From Anoplopoma fimbria (Eukaryota; Chordata; Actinopteri; Perciformes; Anoplopomatidae), in NCBI RefSeq assembly GCF_027596085.1, contig NC_072462.1:19697921-19761920 (forward strand): a stretch of 64,000 bases of DNA, read 5' to 3'. How positions within the stretch are numbered: position 1 is the stretch's first letter; each line of letters begins with the position of its first letter. Below, one piece after another: positions 13,601-57,225 of the stretch. The position numbers were made by a program, and so were the translations under genes. The notes under the pieces are model-generated. The model was given only the letters and a program-made list of their open reading frames with translations. It made no database searches and was not told the origin of the DNA.

Positions 13601-16600
13601 AGACACAGTATAGAACATAATGTTTTTTTTATTTTCACAGTTTTTGCACTGTTTTAATCTGCCTTCTGTCCTCCTGTCCAGATGTACATCACCAGCACCA
13701 TCAAGACCAAGTCCAGCCGCCTGGCCAAGCCTGTGCTCTGTCTGGGAACCCTCTGCTCGGCCTTCCTCACCGGCCTCAACCGAGTCTCAGAGTACAGAAA
13801 CCACTGCTCGGACGTAGTGGCCGGATTTATACTGGGATCAGCCGTTGCACTGTTTCTGGTGAGGACGATGGACGAGTGAAATGTTTGGGGAAGTATGGGG
13901 GCGGGGATTAGAGGAGAAGAGTGAAGATGATTCTTCTGAGGTGGATTCTGGTCATGACTTATTTTCAAATTATAGCAATAATTTACAGCTTCATTTTGGA
14001 ACTGACCCAAACCAGTAATTAAATGATTATTCTGGCTGCACCCCTTCCCAAAGCCTATAACATTGGTTTTGGTGCCATTTTAAAATTCAGTTCCATGCAA
14101 ATATATGTCTTAAAATGATTACCCATATATATATTTTTTAATTCATTTATATTAATCTTTAGATACATTTATTAAGTGTTTGTAAAGGGAACATAGCATG
14201 TAAAAGTTACACTAATTTGGTAAAGAAGCTTAAGAGAGCAGTTTGTGAGGAGGTGATAGAGGTAGAGGATGAAGCATGGTTTATACTGAGCTTGAAGGAG
14301 GTTCAGACACAGGTGAGTTGGAGAGGGAAAAGAGTAAGGATGCACTGGTTGATTGGGGAAAGAGGAGAGGAGCAGAGAGGAGAGTCAATACTGGATTTCT
14401 GCTAAAATACTGCAGCAGTCGCTCTGGTTTTGAAGGAGCTCAGTGAGGAATGGTAGTGAAAAGCACAAGGACCAAAAGTGAGAAAAGGTTGAGGGAAACA
14501 GTAGTTTGAAAGAGTGGTTGTGTTTAATTCAGAGGTGATGGATGAAACCGGCGAAAGGGATCTTTGTTATATCCCACTGAAACAAATGTCATGACAAGGT
14601 AAAGGTTGTGCATGCTGAATTTGAAGAAAATGAATGCCCTGGTGCCTGGCTTCCACGGAAAAATATAATCACTTTGTCTTGAGTTTTTTAAATGCAGGGT
14701 AGTGGAAAGCACATTTAGGTGAAAGGATGGTAAATGGAGTGTAAAAGTGTAAAAGAGACAGAGAAAGGGGTGATGGTATTCACAGAGAAACTCTTCAGAT
14801 ATTCTGAGGCTGTTGACCTGGTGATATGCTGGATAAAGAGTAAGTAAAGAGATCACCAATGTTATTAAAATTCCGTCTGAGGCAAATTTGAATTACAGGG
14901 CAAGTCCTGTTGACTGTTGGTAAGACATTTCATACAAAAGCAACTGTCAGCCTCATGGTGGCGTCAGAGGAAAACAGTGGCTCACTGAAAGTCATTAGGA
15001 TATCTTGTCTGGGACCCATACATTGGATTTATCACTGGGTAGGTGAAACCTCTGACCTGCTTTTGGCACTAGAGGAAAAGTCAGGGAATTGAAAAAGTTA
15101 GTAGTCTTCATCCCAGATATTTCAGTGTCGACCAAAATGGTGAGGTGAGCGACTGGGAGGCCGACATTGTCATTCACAGAGCCACGGCTAAAAATTTAAA
15201 TTCTTAGAGCATTCACAGCATATCTAAAAAAGGAAATGCATTGTTTTGCTCACACAGTAGATGCTCTGGACAATGATTTACATAGATATGGAAAACAAAT
15301 CTGCCTGTACATATCTGTGTCCTTAACTTTCTGTATGCCTGGCATGGGTGTTACATGTTATGGATATTCCTAACATTGATATTAAGAATGTATGAATGCA
15401 GATTAGGAGCTGATATTATAATGACATTAAAAGCTTACTGATAGGTAAGCTGGTAGGTACAGGTGAACGAAAACTTTAAGTTAAACACAATATAACACAT
15501 AATGAGTGAACTTACAAAATAAAAACAGGAAACAGACTGTGTATAGAGCAGTAATCAGTGACAGCAGTGACATTTCGGACAGCATGGTGAGGACGGTTCC
15601 AATACTCTGGGCTCTTCCAGAATGAGCATTAGTGGGGCATTTTAGGGCCACAGGAGAAGTTCAGATGATGATAGATTTTAGTCTAAATAGATGGTTCCAC
15701 AGTGTTTCCCTGGTGAGCGGTAGCAATCATACCTTGCTCTCGTCTTAGCTCGACCTTGGACTATGAGGAGGATGAGCCCCAGCAACCGACTCTGTAATAA
15801 AGGATATTAGCTTTAAATCAGTGATCTATAAAAATTGACTTCATTGACTCATTGGTCTCCAGGGAGAGACGGACACAAGAAAATCAGGCGTCACCTCAGC
15901 AGTTTTGAACCTGCTCATTTCCAGCTTATCAGCAGTCTGAGGACCGCGGCCTCTCAGTTACACATCGACCTAATGGTCCTGGTGAAGATTATCACGGTCT
16001 TGTCATCTGAAAACTGAGGCAATATGATGGATTGCTATCTTGAGGGAAATTCATTGGTAAAAAGAGAGTAGAAAGCAGGTATAGCTCAAAACCCCCCTGC
16101 TATCAGCGCTGACAGCGAGGAGATCCGAATGGACTCATCAAACAGCTGCCTTTGGTGTTACAAGGGATTCGTCCTCTGCCAGCAGATTGAGGGATCAGTG
16201 TTATGCACTTGGTCGTTGAGCTCCAGGATGATGTTGGAGACAGAGGTGTCCACTTGATCCAAGACAAAGCAGAGGCACGTGCTGACTGCCTGCCTGGTCT
16301 GATAGAGCGGTGTTTGCCAAACGTTCTTATTTTTAGGGACCCACGTTGGAAATGAAAGTGAAAAAAACCTTTGCGAACCAATTCACAATAGGCCTAAATT
16401 GGGAGAAGAGCAAATTTGTGCATAAATGAAAGTTCCTGACAGTTTTTACTGCTATTTAAACATCACCCTATATTATCTTAGATATGTTAACCAGCCATTT
16501 TGAGGAGATATACGTTTGATAAAATCACAACTTTGTTCTAGATTTCTAGAACACTACAGATATAAATGTTAAGTAAAGGCTATGGAAACATTTTTGCGAA

Positions 16601-18586
16601 TTTATTTAGCTACCCTAACAAAATCTCCTACTACCCACCTCTGTGTCCATATCCAGTCTCTGTGAATAACTGATATAGAGACACCTGAGACAATAGATGG
16701 AAGCTTGGCCGGGCCTGTCTGAGCATGGATGACGAGACGCAAAAATGGAAAGAAAGCAGTCTTCCTCGGTCTACTCGGACGCGCTTCAGTTGAGTGAAAA
16801 CAAGATAGTGGAAACCTTCCTGAAATGTATTCGAAACAAGCAGGGGGATATTTAAGATCAGTCATGAGTGTAGAGTTGAGCACAAAGGAGTGCACTTTTG
16901 AATTCCCCATGAATCATCCCTAATCTACTTTGGATTCACTGTGACAGACATTTTTGTAAAGAATTCATATGCTTTTTATGAAACTTAGTTTGGGAGCATT
17001 ATAGAAGCGCTGTCCATGAACTGCCACAAACAAGGAAACCTTGAGCATCTTTCGGCAGTGATTGGCCCTGCTTCATTTTCTCCTTTGCCACTGCCTGAGG
17101 GCATGGTCGGCCTGGGAGCGGATTCCCCCTCGGGCTGCCTTCTCTGATTAACCGGTCCATGGAGTATAGAAATATAGCAAACTTGGTAGTTAAAAGATCC
17201 TCAGAAAAGACAAAAAAAAACTTTACAAGTGACTGTAGATTATAATAATTTTACATAAAACAAGGCGTCAGTTCACTGTGCATGCTGGGCGTAATGCCAT
17301 GCCACAAAGATGAACACCCCGGAGCATCTCCTTTGACTGCATTGAATGATGGCTGCATTTTGTAGGCTCGAACAAGGTTTGCTCGAGCTTTTATACCCAT
17401 ATAAACTTTATATTACTGCAATAACTGTATCGAAACTTAAAAAAAAAGGTCACAACTCTCCAAAAAACTCATGGGTGCTGTTCATTTCTTTTAATTGGGG
17501 CCTAATATCACAGTGGCACTAGGGCTGACAGGCGGTCTGATTTAAGGAACAAGTAATGTTGTTTTAATTTGGACATTAGGTGAAGTTCTCTTTCAACAAT
17601 GGTCTGACTTTAATGCTGCGTTGAGTTGGAACTGCGGATACTAGTGTTGCAGCTGTTAAATAACACAACTTTGTCTGATAATAGGACATTACAATTTGTC
17701 TTTAGAGACCAGACTAGAGACTGGTAAAATGATTGGACAGCCTACGGTGGAGTGAGACTGTTGACATTATTTGGTGCAAGAAGTCTGGATCAAGGCATAA
17801 GTTTAAGCTCTGCTAGCGGCATGGCTCTAGGTATCGCAATGTCAGTCCACCACACAGACTGAAATATGTCAGCAACTATTGGATGGGTTGGTAAGTATTT
17901 TTGTACTGACATTCCCAGGCGATGAGGTCTAAGGACTTTGGTGATCCCCTGACTTTTTCCTCTGGCGCCACCAGCAAATGGACTTTTGTGAGTTTGAGTG
18001 TCAACAACCGAAGGATGGATTTGTTACCCACATTAATTTCCCCTCAGGATGAATTGTGATGTGTTTGGTGATCTTTTAACTTTTCATCAGGTGACATTTT
18101 TTTACTTGGCCCAATTCTTTGATTTATGACCAAATGCTTAATGTGTCATTATTAACCTACCTTGCTGTTAATATTGAACTGTCTTCATACCTTACAGGGT
18201 ATATGTGTTGTGAACAACTTCAAAGGCGTCCACAGTGCAGCGGCTAAACAGAAAACTGAAGACTACCGCGGTCTGCCTCTGATGACTTTCCCCCGTGTAG
18301 AGAGCCCTCTGGAGACCCTCAGCGCACAGGTACCTGAAAACACTTAACCTGGATTCCCCAAAACATAATCTCTATGGTGCACTTTGTGCTTCCCAATTAA
18401 TTGGCAGAACTCCCTCAAGACTGTGTGCTTACAAAAAAAACTCCCCTTCAGAATTAAGCCTACTGCAATTTGTTGTAAAACCTGCATGTCCTGTTTCAAT
18501 AAGTAATTTCCCAGAATTCTCATAGAGAAAGGGTCAGTCACATATTTGGTTGACCATGTGTTCTGTCTTTCTTTCTCACTTTCTCA

Positions 18587-18672
<86 letters not shown>

Positions 18673-18945
18673 ACACAAAGCAGTGACACATGTTCATAGA
18701 ACATAAAGGCATGACGTTTTGCACTACACCCCTGTCCTCCTTCCCAAACGCACACAACCTCACACAGAGCACTCCTGAAACTGTTTGACAGTTATTTCCT
18801 CTACTTCTCCATTTCCACGCCTTTTCCCTTTTTCCTGTCAACTTTCTTTCTTGTCTCTGTCAATCCCTCTACCTCTTTCTCCATCCTCCCCTCCACCCAC
18901 GCCCATTTTCAGAACCACTCAGCATCGATGACGGAGGTCACATGA
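1443..18945 (+). CDS. plppr1: plppr1, phospholipid phosphatase-related protein type 1 (5' partial, six exons)
   Basis: Coding exons are 1443-1631, 8934-9066, 12020-12270, 13682-13858, 18198-18329 and 18913-18945. Joined, they stay in frame for 304 residues and end in TGA. The protein matches vertebrate PLPPR1 closely from the first membrane segment to the C-terminal TEVT. The mammalian protein is 325 residues as I recall it, and its first 21 would come from the exon missing here, so the length fits exactly. PLPPR1 is a six-span plasma membrane protein of neurons related to lipid phosphate phosphatases; it lacks their enzyme residues and is linked to neurite and filopodium growth. The sequence shows the expected losses: the C3 nucleophile His is Asn and the C2 box reads PSKD instead of PSGH. 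The gene converges on grin3a, as in human. PLPPR5 is the closest alternative, but the C-terminus and synteny favour PLPPR1. Confidence 0.95.
4318..4620 (+). repeat. dispersed repeat with degenerate CCCTAACC-like core
   Basis: Starts in a CA-rich stretch, then has TTGTGAGGACACTCATTTAT, a run of loose TAACCCAAACCC-type units (about 4430-4535) and a second GTGAGGAC with GTCCTCACTG near 4546-4575. I recall the same architecture as a common teleost dispersed repeat. The core resembles, but is not, telomere repeat. Confidence 0.5.
5560..5759 (+). repeat. dispersed repeat, copy 1
   Basis: The segment GAGGGAAATATCTGGCTCTT followed by a CTAAATG..CCAC stretch and GCTAGCTTAGTCC matches, with substitutions, the reverse complement of 58875-58975. 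Shared presence in two genes' introns shows it is interspersed. Confidence 0.65.
7301..7972 (-). mobile_element. MITE copy, internally deleted and interrupted by a LINE 3' end
   Basis: Terminal inverted repeats GGCCCTATTATGCT at 7301 and AGCATAATAGGGCC at 7959-7972. The sequence flanking the LINE insert (7319-7371 and 7859-7958) matches the reverse complement of the 39251-39789 element almost base for base. Most of that element's interior, about 350 bp, is missing between the left terminal repeat and GTTTCAGGCAGCTC. The strand given is relative to the 39251 copy. Confidence 0.85.
7372..7858 (+). mobile_element. LINE 3' end (non-LTR retrotransposon), nested in MITE
   Basis: A 5'-truncated retrotransposon. 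Its frame to 7572 reads SQLFSVLAPQWWNELPTDVR then SLPIFRRRLKTHLFKKY, which resembles the end of fish LINE reverse-transcriptase ORFs of the L2/CR1 type. The 3' region has the widespread fish tail TCGCTTTGGATAAAAGCGTC and ends in a TAATG tandem tail. It is flanked by GTAACT on both sides (7366-7371 and 7859-7864), a short target-site duplication. Clade assignment is from memory. Confidence 0.8.
8934..9066 (+). CDS. plppr1: plppr1 coding exon B: rest of TM2 and cytoplasmic loop
   Basis: Forty-four codons plus one base, from IFIGEVSMYVMKSTRE to RRIIRFI, spanning the end of the second membrane segment and the basic loop before TM3. The acceptor is gtttgtag at 8933 and the donor GTAAGA at 9067. 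The single base G joins the next exon as a glycine codon. Strongly conserved with vertebrate PLPPR1. Confidence 0.95.
9470..9672. mobile_element. decayed copy of the same MITE family
   Basis: Shares blocks with the interior of the 39251-39789 element read on the opposite strand: AACATGTGTACATGCTTTAA, CTGAAACTCC with TTTAAGCGCCTG, and AAAGTCTGATCTGATTGG, in the same order and spacing. The ends are not recognisable. It looks older than the other two copies. Confidence 0.6.
10513..10797 (-). mobile_element. decayed 3' part of the same SINE family
   Basis: Read on the - strand, it shows GTGAATGGTTGTCTGTCTTT, GACCTGTCCAGGGTG and CAGCTGGGA, then CCATCC/GGATGG-type repeats at the end, matching the body and tail of the two intact copies but with many substitutions. 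The tRNA-like head is absent. Confidence 0.8.
12020..12270 (+). CDS. plppr1: plppr1 coding exon C: TM3, large extracellular loop, degenerate C1 and C2 boxes
   Basis: Two bases plus 83 codons. TM3 is around VFAFGLFATDIFVNAG. The C1 region reads QVVTGGLSPYF, where lipid phosphate phosphatases carry a Lys and an Arg-Pro; here these are Gln and Ser-Pro. The C2 region reads RSFPSKDASLSVYS, so the phosphatase PSGH is PSKD, with Asp encoded at 12232-12234. An NYTGTE sequence provides an N-glycosylation sequon in the loop. The acceptor is cccccag at 12019 and the donor GTGAGA at 12271. Confidence 0.95.
12271..13681 (+). other. plppr1 intron
   Basis: A 1.4 kb AT-rich intron with a pyrimidine-rich end before the acceptor. 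I see no repeat or gene in it. Confidence 0.65.
13682..13858 (+). CDS. plppr1: plppr1 coding exon D: TM4, TM5, degenerate C3 box, TM6
   Basis: Fifty-nine codons in phase 0, from MYITSTIKTKSSRLAK to AVALFL. The C3 region is LNRVSEYRNHCSDVVAG. Active lipid phosphate phosphatases have Ser-Arg, five residues, then the nucleophilic His. Here these positions are Asn-Arg (Asn codon 13778-13780) and Asn (13799-13801). The exon is GC-rich next to AT-rich introns. The acceptor is cctgtccag at 13681 and the donor GTGAGG at 13859. Confidence 0.95.
14941..15196 (+). repeat. dispersed dimeric repeat, + copy
   Basis: Two related units: CATGGTGGCGTCAGAGGAAAA near 14954 and GGCACTAGAGGAAAAGTCAG near 15065, followed by ATATTTCAGTGTCGACCAAA and AGCCACGGCTAAAAAT. 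It is matched in inverse orientation at 17808-18100. Confidence 0.65.
17808..18100 (-). repeat. dispersed dimeric repeat, - copy
   Basis: The reverse complement shows TGGCGCCAGAGGAAAAAGTC, GGGGATCACCAAAGTC and a CTGACATTGCGATACC then AGAGCCATGCC stretch. A second, shorter unit with GGATGAATTGTGAT and TTTGGTGATC follows to 18100. Same family as 14941-15196, opposite orientation. Confidence 0.65.
18198..18329 (+). CDS. plppr1: plppr1 coding exon E: end of TM6 and cytoplasmic tail
   Basis: Forty-four codons in phase 0. GICVVNNFKG finishes TM6, followed by a short hydrophilic tail with PLMTFPRVESPLETLSAQ, which is strongly conserved among PLPPR1 proteins. The stretch HSAAAKQKTEDYRG differs most from mammals. 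The acceptor is cttacag at 18197 and the donor GTACCT at 18330. Confidence 0.95.
18330..18912 (+). other. plppr1 last intron with tetranucleotide tract
   Basis: A 583 bp intron dominated by the (TTTC)n microsatellite at 18588-18672 and ending in a CT-rich acceptor tract. Confidence 0.8.
18588..18672 (+). repeat. (TTTC)n microsatellite
   Basis: About 21 uninterrupted TTTC units in the last plppr1 intron, about 240 bp before the terminal exon; imperfect CTTT/CTCAC units extend it to about 18561. Confidence 0.97.
18913..18945 (+). CDS. plppr1: plppr1 terminal coding exon: ten residues and stop
   Basis: A small coding end, NHSASMTEVT then TGA at 18943-18945, identical to the PLPPR1 C-terminus as I recall it in mammals. 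The acceptor is cattttcag at 18912. It continues into the 3' UTR. The C-terminal TEVT could act as a PDZ ligand, but that is inference. Too short to show as an ORF; found by reading for the expected C-terminus after exon E. Confidence 0.93.
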   Translation, partial: NHSASMTEVT

Positions 18946-20720
18946 CTAAGGGGGCAGCACCGGGTCACGTTTGCGTCTCCACAGCACTTCCAGACACAAT
19001 GACGAGGACGCATGCCACGTGGCTCTGAATGCTTTACAAAAAAAAACAACACTGCTGATATATCTGTTTAATTCACCTGAGGGACAAATTACACCATGTT
19101 TCTAAAGGTTCTCATCTAGTTGGGCTATGCTCAATTCACATCAATTGCGTCGGTGACAAAAATATCACAAGGCAAACTTAAGCACAGATTGTTTTTCCAG
19201 ATATTTGGAACCATTTGAAACATGGGACATTATTTTCCCTCCACGGTGCGCTGTTTGTAGTTAGAGGACGGTGTTTTGTACATTTTGTATGAGCGAGTGC
19301 TGTAGCCTATCCTGACGGTGTTAAACCTGCGCACTTCCTGTCAGCTGACTCACCTTGTTTTACATCACATCCTGTCAGGTGACTTGCCTCGTCGATCACC
19401 ACATCTATTCCCCTCAGTCTGAAAAATGTGCTATGGAAAACATATTGATGTTGTTGTTCTGTGATGTTTGTCATTTGTACAGAAAAAAAAAAGACAGAAT
19501 CCTTCTTTTTATTATCTCTCTCTGTACATTAATTGACCGTGTCAGGTCATATTTTGTAAAGATTTTTGTCAATCTGTATGACTATTATGATCCATTTGGA
19601 CCTGTTTGCCTGCTGTGTAAACCTGGATATGTTTTGGTATCAGTTTAGGTGTTTTGGGGAATGAACCCTCTCCCCTTTGGAGGAAAACGACAAGGAAGAG
19701 TCAGTGACATCCTCCGAGTCAGAAAATGGGGTTTGGCACTTGCAATGCCACGTTATGAGCCATTCGTGAATATGATATAAGATAGAATTCACACTATGAG
19801 AGTGTTTCACCCCAATTTCCTGATTCACTGTGATGTTAATAGGATTTTTCTTACAGAGAGGTCCAGTGGGGCTAGCCTGTGCCAGATCTACCTGAAGATT
19901 TCACTGGTATTGCTGTACAATTAAGTTTAACCTGAAATCGCAGTAGAAGACATCCTCCTAAAGTACATGGATTAAAAAAAAGAGACTGAAATGCTCTTTG
20001 GAGTGACACTGAGTGACTCACTTAAGGCCTGGCTAGCCCTTTTAATGGAAACCAGGCTAATGACTCCTGCTTCACTTTTCCTCCTTGAGGCACCCCTCCC
20101 CCTTCCCCCCCCGACCCACCAGTGGATTGTGATGCAATGTTGTGACTCCATTTCCCATGGGAAGATACGCCCAGCATGACGAGAGAGGTCAAGATGTTTT
20201 ATAGATATCCATGATTTCAATTATGCTCATTATCATTGTGATTATAAACGTTTTTTTACTTTAAGAACAAAAAAAGTGTTTCATTTGAAATGCTACATAT
20301 ATATTTTTTCTTCGTTTGAACACAAATTAAATAGTCAGTAGCACCAGTGTGTTCTCTTTTTCATTATGTGTCAGAGTGCTGGAATGAGTGGAAGTGGTGT
20401 CTTTTTCATGTCATAAACAAATAATGGACAAACACGTTTGTTTCAAATGTCTAAATTTTAAATTCAACGTGACATACAAAACGATTGAGGCAGAGAGCAG
20501 GACTCCATAAGTCTTACCAAGTTACCTTGCCAGAATAAGTGGAAAACATGTCTGCCCTTTTGTTTGTTTGAATATTTAGAGATTTTCTCATACTTCCATT
20601 TTGCCTTGCAGACAGCCCTACGGTAAATCGTATGCTGATTACAGATCCAACCCAACCTAAAGAAAGGTTCATCTACAACCTTAATGTATGGTCACATTAA
20701 CATATCATCACATTTCGTTC

Positions 20721-20726
20721 AATAAA
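20721..20726 (+). terminator. candidate polyadenylation signal for plppr1
   Basis: AATAAA occurs 1.8 kb past the plppr1 stop and is the first canonical hexamer I noticed downstream. A 3' UTR of this length is plausible for a neuronal gene. It is position-based only; no transcript evidence is available. Confidence 0.25.
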
Positions 20727-21582
20727 AATAAATATGTTTTTAGTCTGGTAGCGTCATTTACAAACACTGTGTAACAGTGTTTCTATTGGCTGAATGCAAA
20801 CGGTCAAAATTGCACAGATATGAGGTCTAGCTGAAATGAATGGGAAACAGGTTTAATTCTCAGGATGGAAGTGTATTATCCTACCTCTAAACATTTGAAG
20901 GGTAAATGTAAAGCGTGCTATGGGCAGTACTCAGTAGAGAGGTAGATGCTTCCCAGGAGACTCAGTTCAGGGGGGAAAAACATTCAGGCTTTAAATGATC
21001 TTCAGATACGTAATCAAGCAGAATGTGATGAGTTTATGGAAATGGAAACTTTCTGGTAGGACTAGAACACCTTCAGGGTTGTTCATGAACAAAAAACACA
21101 GCTGACATTTATTTTGGGAACTAGTGTGTGCCATTAAAAAGGCAAAGCTTGATGCGTCATATTATTGCCTCTGAGAACAAGTGAGAAAAACTGTGGGAAC
21201 CTATATTATGATAGGCCCCCCAAAAAAGTCAAGATATTTTTGTCCCATGTTCTAATTTTCACATCCTGTGAGGTAGGCTTTTCCTCTTCACACCACGCCA
21301 CACACTTGTCCAACCACACATGCTACCCAGACAAGTGATTGGAGCGAGCTTAGGTATGCTAAAAACCAGGATCTTATTTAAGTTTTCTGTTGATTCATCC
21401 TGTTACAACTGCAGCGACATCAGTGGTGTTTATGTCACCGCTAAGCAAGGCATACACACCGAGAGACACAAAGGAAGCTGACGACTCAGCCGGTGCACAT
21501 GCTCTTTTGCTCTGTCAGGTATTCATTTCAGCTGTGACAGCCTGCGCTTACCCTGCAGACACACTGGCTAAATAGATAGCAG

Positions 21583-21585
<3 letters not shown>

Positions 21586-21638
<53 letters not shown>
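21586..21638 (+). repeat. (GT)n microsatellite
   Basis: About 26 uninterrupted GT units in the interval between the two convergent genes. Confidence 0.97.
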
Positions 21639-21640
<2 letters not shown>

Positions 21641-22539
21641 CAGAATTTGACCATGCTGTGTGTTTTTAAAATGTCATCCTTGGCTATTCTGAGTACGCCT
21701 TCCTGCCCAAATTGCTGTCCCCTAGCAATATGAGTGAAAAATAGTGCAACAACTAAATATCGTTTCGAGGCGGGAAGCAAAGCTCTGAGTGGGTTGGTTA
21801 TGTAAATAGCTGCAGGGTGTTTTTTAAACCATAATGGAAACAATTTAGATGGGAGGAAATGAGTAACTGCAGGTGAATCGCCAACTGGCCAATGTCCAAC
21901 TTGGGAAATAATATATATATACACACATATATTCCAGCAAATAAATCCTCAATGAACAGAGGATTGGTTTGCCCTGGATGGCAGCCATTGTTCTGTAAGT
22001 GAAAGTACAACCCTTAAGTCCTTGAATAAAATGGTATAATAGTCTATTGAAACAGTTTCTAGGTTATGGAGGCGTATTAATTAAGAACTGAACTCAAATG
22101 TAAATATGCACAAGGCTGAAAGACTTTCTATTGCACATTCTGCTTTCTTATATGTGTTGGAAATGATATATTGATGTGTAAGGTAGTTAGACAAAAATAT
22201 TTCAATTAAATTCAGTGCAAAGAGGAGAGGTACGTTTTTAATAACATAACACATCCAAATGCAAACAGAAGATCGAAGAAAATATGTATTGTCACAGAGG
22301 GACTGTTTCAGTGTGTTCAGTTGTGAATGATCATCAGATTCAAATAAGATGTCAGAGCTTGACAAGTGGTCTATGTTCCTGTTTACATTTACTATTCAAC
22401 CATGGCCTTGTACCAAGAACTGACTGGTAGTTCTGTGTTTGTTGTGTCAAGAGATTGCAAGGAGACCGTATGATCTTAAGAAGCTGAGTAAAAAGGTCCT
22501 GTTTTGGTTCCCTGACTGAAAAGGCTGAAGACTCTTGGA

Positions 22540-22545
22540 TTTATT
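22540..22545 (-). terminator. candidate polyadenylation signal for grin3a
   Basis: TTTATT on the + strand reads AATAAA in grin3a orientation, about 1.06 kb past the stop codon. It is the nearest canonical hexamer I noticed. Position-based only. Confidence 0.25.
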
Positions 22546-23608
22546 ACCATTTTATGTATTTCTTCTTCACATCCCATATTTTTTTCTTACCAATGAATCC
22601 ATTATGAAGACCACAAGTCAAACTATGACAAGTTAACCGATGACTCGTAGGTGCAGCTTTCTTTAAGGAACTAGAAGTGCATCGGTGAAGTGCAGGGCGA
22701 CATTATACAGTGATCCCTTAAATAAGATCTTGTCCTATGATCCACCACAAGATGCCAACCAGATGTCTTGAAGGAAATAGTGATGTTTTGCTGAAGCTTT
22801 ATATCTTTTTTTTCTGTTCTTTACACTTAACAACTGCACCATAAACCCTTAAAAAGACGCACAAGAAAAAAACATGACCTCAGCCACATCAAATTCATTA
22901 TCAAAGGAAAGAAACTTTAGGTCATCCATCGTAAAATCAACCAATCACAAGCAGCTGCATTTGTTTTTCTTTCTCCCTCAAAGATACAAGGTTTCAGCAC
23001 AAAGCCATAACGACTTAACTTGAAGATTTAAGGATGGGTTCGACTTCAGGTCATTTACACTCTCAATGATTCTCAACATAAGACTCAGGTGAATTAGCCC
23101 ATTAAAATGATGTCTTCATATCTATGCTCAAGCTTATCATCATGGCAAGCGAATCTGTACCATTCACGATACGAGGCATAGAGGGAAAGGGAAGAGAGGG
23201 GAAGTAAATGAAAAAAATAAAAAATGAAGGGATCAGTGAGGTGAAGAAAATGGGGGAGGGGAGGTTAGGAAGAGGAAGGTTTGCACAGCTCTTCAGTGAC
23301 AGCAACAAGATAGTGAGAACAGATGTGGTTCGGGGTCCCTGGTTCACCTTTGTCCAATGTCTCTCGTCTAAGGGAATATCACGTTCCCAGAAGTCAGAAA
23401 ATGTTCCACTGGAGTAACAGAACAGGATCGTAACGTTTCAGTCCAGAGTTCAGGGGGAACTCCTGAGCATAACGGAGGATTCAACTCCAAAAATCTGTGA
23501 AGGTTCCAACTCCAAAACTCATTATTTTCCTTAACCTGTACAGGAGGTTATGGAAACAAGTCCCATAATCTATCCCGGTTTCTCTGGGCAGAACAAGGGA
23601 GAAACGCT

Positions 23609-57225
<33,617 letters not shown>

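Larger units (their letters stand above)
13859..18197 (+). other. plppr1 intron
   Basis: A 4.3 kb intron. It holds two diverged copies of one dispersed repeat in opposite orientation (about 14941-15196 and 17808-18100). Nothing else is supported. Confidence 0.65.
18946..23608. other. intergenic region between convergent plppr1 and grin3a 3' ends
   Basis: 4.7 kb that should carry both 3' UTRs: candidate poly(A) hexamers are at 20721 for plppr1 and 22545 for grin3a. It contains a GT microsatellite at 21586-21638. No further gene is visible on either strand. Confidence 0.7.
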
